DNA of 28,961 bases from JBELHJ01 sp042091495. Its GTDB lineage: Bacteria > Bacteroidota > Bacteroidia > Flavobacteriales > Flavobacteriaceae. The stretch spans positions 1 to 28,961 of the forward strand of contig JBELHJ010000030.1 of NCBI GenBank assembly GCA_042091495.1, given 5' to 3'. The notes beneath the pieces were generated by a model. It ran no database searches and had not been told where the DNA came from. It was given only the letters and a program-made list of their open reading frames with translations. Positions 22,869-28,961 of the stretch are shown piece after piece. The position numbers and the translations under genes are program-made. Numbering within the stretch: the stretch's first letter is position 1; the number at the start of each line of letters is the position of its first letter.

Positions 22869-23771
22869 ATGTTTGGTTTTAAACGTCGAGAAAAAGTAGA
22901 CAAAGATCAACTTGAGCTGATTAAAAATGCTCAAAGCCGAATTAAGCAGAAAAAAAATCTTTATTATCATTTTATAATTTTAATCCTTGGATGTAGTTGT
23001 CTATTTGTTGCAAACAAATTCATGGGTTTAGGGAAGCAATACACTTTATTGGATAAAGAATGGTATGTATTTGCTATCACATTTTGGATTGTCGTTTTTA
23101 TTTATCATGTAATTAACGTTTATATACTCAACCCCTTTTTAGGTAAATCTTGGGAGGAAAAACAATTACAAAAACTTATGGCTTTGCAACAAAAACGCAT
23201 TGAAAAAATAAAAACTAACCTTATTGAAAAAGAAACTTTGATGGCAAAAAATGACCTTGAAAAAGACATTATTAAAAAGAGAAACCTAACGCTTATTGTG
23301 GCTGCTGATAACAATGATGCTATTGGAAAAAATAACACCTTAATTTGGCATTTAAGTAATGATTTAAAACGCTTCAAAGCATTAACTAGTGGCCACCATA
23401 TTATTATGGGTCGAAAAACTTTTGAGAGCTTTCCAAAACCGCTTCCTAACAGAACGCATATTGTTATTACTAGACAAAACAACTACCAAGTTCCTGATGG
23501 TGTAATAACAGTAGATTCTATGGATGAAGCCATAAAGTATGTTACTAATGATGATCAGCCATTTATAATTGGAGGAGGAGAAATTTATAAATTAGCCATG
23601 CCTTATGCTTATAAAATAGAGTTAACAAGAGTTAATCATTCATTTGATGGAGCTGATACTTTTTTTATCCCAATTGATGGAAAAACTTGGAAAGAAGTTT
23701 CAAAATCATCTCACTCTAAAGATGACCTTCACGATTACGACTATGATTTCATTTCCTATGTAAGGATTTAA
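22869..23771 (+). CDS. Membrane-anchored dihydrofolate reductase (2TM domain-DHFR fusion)
   Basis: A 300-residue fusion. Residues 1-30 are basic, about 31-50 and 66-86 are two hydrophobic helices of the 2TM-domain type ('NPFLGKSWEEKQLQ' after helix 2 is typical of that family), and about 95-137 form a charged, likely coiled-coil linker. Residues about 138-300 are a complete DHFR: 'LTLIVAADNNDAIGKNNTLIWHLSNDLKRFK' region with catalytic Asp, 'IIMGRKTFESF', 'LPNRTHIVITR' and 'FIIGGGEIY'. It reduces dihydrofolate made by ThyA 10 nt upstream. Both helices imply the DHFR sits on the cytoplasmic face of the inner membrane. An internal ATG at 23241 (Met125) could yield a soluble 176-residue DHFR. Confidence 0.9.
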   Translation: MFGFKRREKVDKDQLELIKNAQSRIKQKKNLYYHFIILILGCSCLFVANKFMGLGKQYTLLDKEWYVFAITFWIVVFIYHVINVYILNPFLGKSWEEKQLQKLMALQQKRIEKIKTNLIEKETLMAKNDLEKDIIKKRNLTLIVAADNNDAIGKNNTLIWHLSNDLKRFKALTSGHHIIMGRKTFESFPKPLPNRTHIVITRQNNYQVPDGVITVDSMDEAIKYVTNDDQPFIIGGGEIYKLAMPYAYKIELTRVNHSFDGADTFFIPIDGKTWKEVSKSSHSKDDLHDYDYDFISYVRI

Positions 23772-23867
23772 TGTTTTAAATTAATATTAATCTGAATTTC
23801 TTAATGTTCAAAAAAAAAAATTAAATCAAGTTTGACTGTAAAATTTCCCATTAATTAAAAACATGTA

Positions 23868-23895
23868 TTGCATTAGGTATTAATTACTATTTTTG
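23868..23895 (+). promoter_or_regulatory. fabD promoter (TTG-N17-TATTTTTG)
   Basis: TTG at 23868-23870 and TATTTTTG at 23888-23895 are separated by 17 nt, an exact consensus match, with the -7 box 19 nt before the fabD start codon. Confidence 0.7.
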
Positions 23896-23914
23896 CCCTT
23901 TTAAAACTAAAATA

Positions 23915-24796
23915 ATGAAAGCATACGTATTTCCAGGTCAAGGTGCACAGTTCTCTGGTATGGGTTTAGATCTTTACGAAAAATCTGAACTAGCACAGGA
24001 ATTATTTAACAAAGCAAACGATATATTAGGATTCAGTATTACAGATGTTATGTTTGAGGGAACTGCAGAGGACCTTAAGCAAACTAAAGTAACACAACCC
24101 GCAATTTTCCTTCATTCTGTAATTTTATCAAAGTTAATGGGTGATCTATTTTCACCCGACATGGTAGCAGGGCATTCACTTGGAGAATTATCTGCACTTG
24201 TTGCTAACAATACGTTAGCTTTTGAGGATGGTTTAAAACTTGTTTCAAAAAGAGCTATTGCTATGCAGAAAGCATGTGAGATAAAACCTAGTACAATGGC
24301 TGCAGTGTTAGGTCTAGAAGATTTTATTGTTGAAGAAACATTTACTAAAATAGAAGGTATTGTTGTAGCAGCCAATTACAATTGTCCTGGACAACTTGTT
24401 ATCTCAGGAGAAATTGAGGCTATCAATAGTGCTTGTGAACAATTAAAAGTATTAGGGGCTAGACGCGCTTTAGTGCTTCCTGTTGGTGGTGCATTTCATT
24501 CACCATTAATGGAACCAGCTAGAGAAGAACTTGCTGCAGCAATTGAGGACACCAAATTTAATAAACCAAGTTGCCCAGTCTATCAAAACGTAACAGCATC
24601 TGCTATTACTAATGAGAATGAAATAAAATCTAATTTAATACAGCAACTCACTGCACCTGTAAAATGGACACAATCTGTAAAACAAATGATAGCTGATGGC
24701 GCGACATCATTTACTGAAATTGGTCCAGGTAAGGTATTGCAAGGACTTGTTAAAAAAATTGATAGAGCAATGGAGATTAATTCTGCAGAATTCTAA
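23915..24796 (+). CDS. fabD: Malonyl-CoA:ACP transacylase
   Basis: A 293-residue cytoplasmic enzyme loading malonyl groups onto acyl carrier protein for fatty-acid synthesis. 'YVFPGQGAQFSGMG' opens the protein; the nucleophile Ser88 lies in 'VAGHSLGELSAL'; 'GGAFHSPLM' provides the catalytic His; 'TEIGPGKVLQGLVKKI' closes the domain. Length is standard. A perfect promoter precedes it and lspA follows after 5 nt, so the two form an operon connecting lipid synthesis with lipoprotein maturation. Confidence 0.97.
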   Translation: MKAYVFPGQGAQFSGMGLDLYEKSELAQELFNKANDILGFSITDVMFEGTAEDLKQTKVTQPAIFLHSVILSKLMGDLFSPDMVAGHSLGELSALVANNTLAFEDGLKLVSKRAIAMQKACEIKPSTMAAVLGLEDFIVEETFTKIEGIVVAANYNCPGQLVISGEIEAINSACEQLKVLGARRALVLPVGGAFHSPLMEPAREELAAAIEDTKFNKPSCPVYQNVTASAITNENEIKSNLIQQLTAPVKWTQSVKQMIADGATSFTEIGPGKVLQGLVKKIDRAMEINSAEF

Positions 24797-24801
24797 TAAG
24801 T

Positions 24802-25299
24802 ATGTTCACGTCTAAGCGAAGTATTTCAGTTTATTTATTTATTCTATTTAACATAGTCCTTGATCAAATTTCTAAATTTTTGGTCAGAAAATATGTTAAT
24901 CCTAATAATCAAATTGAATTGATTGGAGATTATTTTCTAATGCTAAATGTTGAAAATACTGGCGCATTTCTTGGAATGGGAAGTGACTTTAACCCCATTT
25001 TAAAACAAATTTTACTTATTGCAATGCCTATTTTGGTTTTAGGTTACTTAATATTCTATATTTTAAAAACTACTAACCTCGATACACTCAGTACTTTTGC
25101 CCTAGCAGCAATTGCTGGAGGTGGAATTGCCAATATCTGTGATCGTATTCGTTTTGGATCGGTAACAGATTTTTTATTCATTGATTTGGGAGGTGTATTT
25201 AAAACCGGAATCTTTAACATTGCCGATGTATCTGTAAGCACTGGCATGATTATTTTGTTAGTAATGACATTTAAACCTAATAAAAAAGCCTCACTTTAA
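24802..25299 (+). CDS. lspA: Lipoprotein signal peptidase (signal peptidase II)
   Basis: A 165-residue inner-membrane aspartic protease removing signal peptides from prolipoproteins. Four hydrophobic helices are visible. 'LDQISKFLVRKYV', 'VENTGAFLGMGS', 'GGIANICDRIRFGSVTDFL' and 'FKTGIFNIADVSVSTG' are the family blocks; the catalytic aspartates are Asp114 and Asp142. Its final codons and stop are built into the left arm and loop of the terminator shared with convergent galE. Confidence 0.95.
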   Translation: MFTSKRSISVYLFILFNIVLDQISKFLVRKYVNPNNQIELIGDYFLMLNVENTGAFLGMGSDFNPILKQILLIAMPILVLGYLIFYILKTTNLDTLSTFALAAIAGGGIANICDRIRFGSVTDFLFIDLGGVFKTGIFNIADVSVSTGMIILLVMTFKPNKKASL

Positions 25300-25314
25300 A
25301 AGAGAGGCTTTTTT
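25282..25314. terminator. Bidirectional terminator between lspA and galE
   Basis: AAAAAAGCCTC (25282-25292) pairs with GAGGCTTTTTT (25304-25314) around an 11-nt loop. The lspA stop codon (25297-25299) falls in the loop, and the galE stop is at 25316-25318, so one hairpin serves both convergent genes. Confidence 0.88.
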
Positions 25315-25315
25315 A

Positions 25316-26338
25316 TTAATCTAGATTTCTAACTTTCCTTTCCCAATCCCACGCAGATTGCATTGCCTCATCTAAACTAGATTCAGCTTTCCAACCTAAA
25401 TCTTCATTTGATCGGGATGTTTCAGCATAAGCCATTGTTATATCACCTGTTCTTCTTGGAGCAAATTTATAATTTAATTTTTCACCTGAAACCCTTTCAA
25501 AAGACTTAATAACTTCTAATACGGAGCTCCCTTTACCAGTACCAATATTAAAAACTTCATAATTCTCTTTATTCTTATTTTCTAAAAGGCGTTCCATAGC
25601 TACAACATGAGCTTTAGCCAAATCAACAACATGAATATAATCACGAATACAGGTGCCATCAGGAGTGGGATAATCATCGCCAAACACTGAAAGTTCATCT
25701 CTAAGCCCAGCAGCAGTTTGGGTTATGAAAGGCACCAAATTTTGAGGAACACCAAGTGGTAGTTCACCAATATGAGCAGATGGATGTGCCCCAATAGGAT
25801 TAAAATAACGAAGCGCAATGGCACTAAAATTTGAATTCACTTTACAAACATCACTAATAATTTCCTCACCTATTTGCTTGGTATTACCGTATGGTGATTC
25901 TGCTTTTTTTACCGGAGCACTCTCTAAAATTGGCATCTCATCTGCTTGACCATAAACTGTACAAGAAGAACTAAAAATAAAATTAGATGATGATAATTTT
26001 AAAATATTCTTAAGCATGTAAACCAAAGTATTCAAATTGTTTTCGTAATACAAAAGAGGTTTTTCTACACTTTCTCCAACAGCTTTACTTGCAGCAAAAT
26101 GAATAACTCCTGCTATATCATTATGAGTCTGAAAAAAAGAATTTAAGTGCGCTTCATTTTTAATGTCTAACTCTTCAAAAATTGGCATTTTACCTGTTAT
26201 TGCAAAAATCCCATCCAAAACATCCTTAGATGAATTTGAAAGGTCATCAATAATAACAACTTCAAAGTTTTTGTTTTGTAATTCAACTACTGTGTGAGAT
26301 CCAATAAATCCAAGACCTCCGGTTACTAATATTTTCAT
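25316..26338 (-). CDS. galE: UDP-glucose 4-epimerase
   Basis: A 340-residue extended SDR enzyme interconverting UDP-glucose and UDP-galactose (possibly also the N-acetyl forms). The NAD+ motif 'GGLGFIGS' lies at residues 7-14, followed by 'VIIDDLSNS'. The catalytic pair is Tyr150 and Lys154 ('SPYGNTK'), with the partner Ser in 'FSSSCTVYG'. 'LRYFNPIGAHPSAHIGE' and 'GTCIRDYIHVVDLA' are typical of true GalE. It starts 4 nt after the DegT-type aminotransferase, so both likely supply sugar nucleotides for surface polysaccharide. Confidence 0.95.
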   Translation of the reverse strand: MKILVTGGLGFIGSHTVVELQNKNFEVVIIDDLSNSSKDVLDGIFAITGKMPIFEELDIKNEAHLNSFFQTHNDIAGVIHFAASKAVGESVEKPLLYYENNLNTLVYMLKNILKLSSSNFIFSSSCTVYGQADEMPILESAPVKKAESPYGNTKQIGEEIISDVCKVNSNFSAIALRYFNPIGAHPSAHIGELPLGVPQNLVPFITQTAAGLRDELSVFGDDYPTPDGTCIRDYIHVVDLAKAHVVAMERLLENKNKENYEVFNIGTGKGSSVLEVIKSFERVSGEKLNYKFAPRRTGDITMAYAETSRSNEDLGWKAESSLDEAMQSAWDWERKVRNLD

Positions 26339-26342
26339 AGGT

Positions 26343-27494
26343 TTAGTTTAAGTATTCTAATATTTTTGAGGCAATAAAATCGATTTGTTCTTCATCGAGT
26401 TCAGAATGCATAGGCAAAGAAATAACCTGATCAGAAAGCATATTTGTTATCTTAAAATCAACTTCATTGTAACGTATATCTGTATAAGCTTTTTGTTTAT
26501 GTAAAGGTATCGGATAATAAACACCACAAGGTATTCCATTTGCATTTAAATAAGCAACAAGGCCATCACGATCTGCATCAATGACGCGTAAAGTGTACTG
26601 ATGAAAAACATGACAATCACAACTGGAACAAATACCATCACATGAAGAGCTTCCTGAAGGAGTTATCAAATTAGGGTGATTTAAAAACTTAGAAGTATAA
26701 GCTTTAGCAGCTGCTCTTCGTTTAGAGTTATAGTTATCTAAATGCTTTAGTTTAATATCTAATACAGCAGCTTGCATGGCATCCAATCTGGAATTAACAC
26801 CAACTACATCATGATGATAGCGCTTATACATACCGTGATTGACAATTCCTCTAATTTTATGAGCTAATTCGTCATCATTGGTGAAAATAGCACCACCATC
26901 TCCATAACATCCTAAATTTTTGGACGGGAAAAAAGATGTTGAAGCTACATGACCCATTGTTCCTGACTTTACTTTAATACCATTAGAAAACGTATAATTA
27001 GCTCCAATAGCTTGCGCATTGTCTTCAATAACAAAAAGATTATGTTTTTTAGCTATTTCATGTATGGTTTCCATATTAGCACACATCCCAAAAAGATGAA
27101 CCGGAACAATTGCTTTTGTATTTGGAGTGATGGCATTTTCTATTGCTTTTGTATCAATATTAAAATTGATAGGATCTACATCAACTAAAACTGGTGTGAG
27201 TCCCAATAAAGCAATTACCTCAACAGTAGCTGCAAATGTAAAATCCGCAGTAATTACTTCATCTCCCGGTTTTAAACCAAGTGCCATCATGGCAATTTGT
27301 AAAGCATCAGTTCCGTTAGCACAAGGAATTACATGCTTAACTCCAAGATAATTTTCAAGATTTTTTTGAAATTCATGAACTTTAGGACCATTAATGAAAG
27401 CTGTAGACTCCAACACTTCATTCATAGACTCTTTAACCTCTTCTTTTATAGACTGGTATTGACTTTTTAAGTCAACCATTTGAATTTTTCTCAT
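26343..27494 (-). CDS. DegT/DnrJ/EryC1/StrS-family sugar aminotransferase
   Basis: A 383-residue PLP enzyme of the kind that aminates keto-sugar nucleotides. The start is set at ATG 27494 (MRKIQMVDLKSQY); the longer open frame to 27641 adds an AT-rich segment with no family counterpart. 'GTDALQIAMMALGLKPGDEV' binds PLP phosphate, 'FVIEDNAQAIGA' holds the ring-stacking Asp158, and 'SFFPSKNLGCYGDGG' holds the Schiff-base Lys192. An unusual cysteine cluster C285-C289-C292-C294-His295 sits just before the conserved 'VFHQYTLRV'. The acceptor sugar cannot be told from sequence. Operon with galE (4-nt gap). Confidence 0.9.
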   Translation of the reverse strand: MRKIQMVDLKSQYQSIKEEVKESMNEVLESTAFINGPKVHEFQKNLENYLGVKHVIPCANGTDALQIAMMALGLKPGDEVITADFTFAATVEVIALLGLTPVLVDVDPINFNIDTKAIENAITPNTKAIVPVHLFGMCANMETIHEIAKKHNLFVIEDNAQAIGANYTFSNGIKVKSGTMGHVASTSFFPSKNLGCYGDGGAIFTNDDELAHKIRGIVNHGMYKRYHHDVVGVNSRLDAMQAAVLDIKLKHLDNYNSKRRAAAKAYTSKFLNHPNLITPSGSSSCDGICSSCDCHVFHQYTLRVIDADRDGLVAYLNANGIPCGVYYPIPLHKQKAYTDIRYNEVDFKITNMLSDQVISLPMHSELDEEQIDFIASKILEYLN

Positions 27495-27604
27495 CAAGTA
27501 TTCTAATTTGAAATTTAATCTTATCCTTTGTAATATTAGAATAAGTCGCATGCGAAAATACAAAAAATGATTCAGAGCATAGAGAAAGTTAGGGGTAAGA
27601 AATG

Positions 27605-27612
27605 TATTTTTG
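27605..27612 (+). promoter_or_regulatory. Putative waaA -7 box (TATTTTTG)
   Basis: An exact TAnnTTTG match 20 nt before ATG 27633. It lies inside the longer open frame from 27567, supporting 27633 as the true waaA start. No well-spaced TTG is seen. Confidence 0.5.
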
Positions 27613-27632
27613 TTAATGAATTCTATGCCATT

Positions 27633-28868
27633 ATGTATCAAATTTTAATAAACATAGCACTACCTCTAGTTAAGGCTATAGGATTATTTTCGCCAAAAAT
27701 TAGAAAAGGCGTTGAAGGGAGAAACCACACTTTTGACATATTAAAGACTGCTAACATTACAGACCAAAAAAACTTATGGTTTCATTGTGCCTCACTTGGT
27801 GAATATGAACAAGGGTTACCCGTATTCACTGCAATTAAAAATAAATTTCCAAATCATAATTTAGTCCTTACTTTTTTCTCACCCTCGGGTTATGAAATAA
27901 GAAAATCAAACCCAATTACTTCCATTGTGTGTTACTTACCGCTTGACACTAAATCTAATGCCAAAGCATTTATAGATATTGTAAAACCGGAACTTTCTGT
28001 TTTTGTTAAATATGATATATGGCCTAACTATATTAATGAAATTCATAAAAACAACTTAAAAGTAATTTTAATATCAGCGCTTTTTAGAAGTAATCAAATT
28101 TATTTTAAATCCTATGGGAAAATAATGACCAACACTATTAAAAAGTTTAGTCATATTTTTACTCAGAATCAAAAATCTATTGATCTTCTTAAAAAGATTA
28201 ATTATTCTAGTTTTTCTATATCGGGTGATACAAGATTTGACAGGGTTAGTAATCAGCTTTTAACAAATAACACCCTTGACTTTATTGAAGCATTTAAAGA
28301 TCAAAAGTTGTGTGTTGTTTTTGGAAGTTCGTGGAAAGAAGACGCTGAATTATTTATTGATTTTATTAATAAATACCCTCATTACAAGTACATAATTGCA
28401 CCACATAATATATCAAAATCTGAATGTGGTTTTTTATCTGATCACATTTCTTCTAAAACTATTTTCTATTCCAATTATAAAAAATCTGAATTAAAAACTG
28501 CAAACTGTTTTGTTATAGATACTATTGGTTTTTTAACAAAAATTTACGCATACGCAGATATAAGCTATGTAGGTGGTGGCATGGGTAACTCAGGACTTCA
28601 TAATATATTGGAACCCGCAGCATTTGGATCTCCTATAATTATTGGAAAAAATTACAAAAATTTTCCAGAAGCCGAATCTCTGATTAAAATGAAAGGCGTA
28701 TATGTGGTAAAAAACAAATCAGAATTTGAAAGTATTATTTTAAAGTTTACCGATGACAAAAGATTTAGAGACCTTACTTCTGATATTACAAAAAATTACA
28801 TTATAGACAATAAAGGTGCTACGCAACATATCGTCGATGTAATTTTAAAAAGAAAATTCATAAACTAA
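27633..28868 (+). CDS. waaA: 3-deoxy-D-manno-octulosonic acid (Kdo) transferase
   Basis: A 411-residue GT30-family glycosyltransferase adding Kdo to lipid A precursors at the inner membrane. The N-terminus (MYQILINIALPLVKAIGLFSP) is the usual membrane anchor. 'LWFHCASLGEYEQGLPVF' holds the catalytic Glu, 'LTFFSPSGYE' and 'YLPLDT' follow, and the C-terminal half has 'VVFGSSWKEDAELF', 'IIAPHNI' and the nucleotide-site block 'ADISYVGGGMGNSGLHNILEPAAFGSPII'. The start at 27633 is chosen over 27567 because of the family N-terminus and a -7 box between them. It is divergent from the DegT-galE operon; all three act in envelope glycan synthesis. Confidence 0.93.
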   Translation: MYQILINIALPLVKAIGLFSPKIRKGVEGRNHTFDILKTANITDQKNLWFHCASLGEYEQGLPVFTAIKNKFPNHNLVLTFFSPSGYEIRKSNPITSIVCYLPLDTKSNAKAFIDIVKPELSVFVKYDIWPNYINEIHKNNLKVILISALFRSNQIYFKSYGKIMTNTIKKFSHIFTQNQKSIDLLKKINYSSFSISGDTRFDRVSNQLLTNNTLDFIEAFKDQKLCVVFGSSWKEDAELFIDFINKYPHYKYIIAPHNISKSECGFLSDHISSKTIFYSNYKKSELKTANCFVIDTIGFLTKIYAYADISYVGGGMGNSGLHNILEPAAFGSPIIIGKNYKNFPEAESLIKMKGVYVVKNKSEFESIILKFTDDKRFRDLTSDITKNYIIDNKGATQHIVDVILKRKFIN

Positions 28869-28961
28869 AATCCTATTGTCACATTTTAGATGGTCTTGAA
28901 AAGGGTATAAGAGAGCTCCTACAAAAAATTAGTGGTTAAAAGCAAAAAAGGAACAGTAAAA

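Noticed and set aside
27567..27632. Earlier waaA start at 27567
   Set aside because: The membrane anchor typical of the family starts at 27633 and an exact -7 box lies between the two candidate starts.
27495..27641. Long 5' extension of the DegT-type aminotransferase
   Set aside because: The family N-terminus begins at ATG 27494; the extension overlaps the start of divergent waaA and has no recognisable sequence.
28869..28961. Partial gene at the right edge of the window
   Set aside because: The last 93 bases show no supported open frame, RNA gene or terminator.

Overview
The window is a stretch of ordinary chromosome from a low-G+C member of the Bacteroidota, almost certainly family Flavobacteriaceae. 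The evidence is an AT-rich sequence, a GLPGLI protein paired with a TonB-dependent-receptor-like protein, a DUF5686 protein with a carboxypeptidase-like regulatory domain, a BBP2-type porin, and repeated matches to the flavobacterial promoter TTG-N17..20-TAnnTTTG. I see no phage, insertion sequence, CRISPR array or defence island. Two runs of exactly 100 N (7436-7535 and 13289-13388) are assembly gaps, each inside a gene. No stretch longer than 300 bases lacks a gene.

Layout. Positions 1-4110 form a nitrogen-uptake block: porin, ammonium transporter 1, a terminator, then glnK and ammonium transporter 2, closed by a strong terminator. Next comes metK behind a promoter and a leader of about 115 nt that contains a striking hairpin, then tRNA-Tyr on the minus strand. 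Positions 5732-8947 (minus) hold a GLPGLI / outer-membrane receptor pair. A small plus-strand pair follows: an exported protein of unknown function and a deoxynucleoside kinase, converging on an App1-like (DUF2183) protein. A membrane pyrophosphatase (hppA) and a soluble pyrophosphatase (ppa) are neighbours on the minus strand. Then come DUF5686 and pdhB, also minus.

From 18095 the plus strand carries etfB-etfA, a bifunctional-nuclease-family protein, a nucleoside transporter, thyA, and a DHFR fused to an N-terminal two-helix membrane domain. Together with the dNK at 9883 these make a nucleoside-salvage and thymidylate theme: uptake, phosphorylation, dTMP synthesis and folate recycling. fabD-lspA follow. 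galE and a DegT-type aminotransferase (minus) face waaA (plus), which suggests envelope polysaccharide and lipid A core work.

The most interesting points are the structured metK leader, the membrane-anchored DHFR fusion, three genes whose start codons sit 2-7 nt behind the U-tract of the previous gene's terminator, a probable A-tract frameshift at the start of the nucleoside transporter, and a CxxxCxxCxCH cluster in the DegT aminotransferase. None of these amounts to a clearly new multi-gene system. The window reads mainly as conserved core genome with some lineage-specific regulatory and domain-architecture features.
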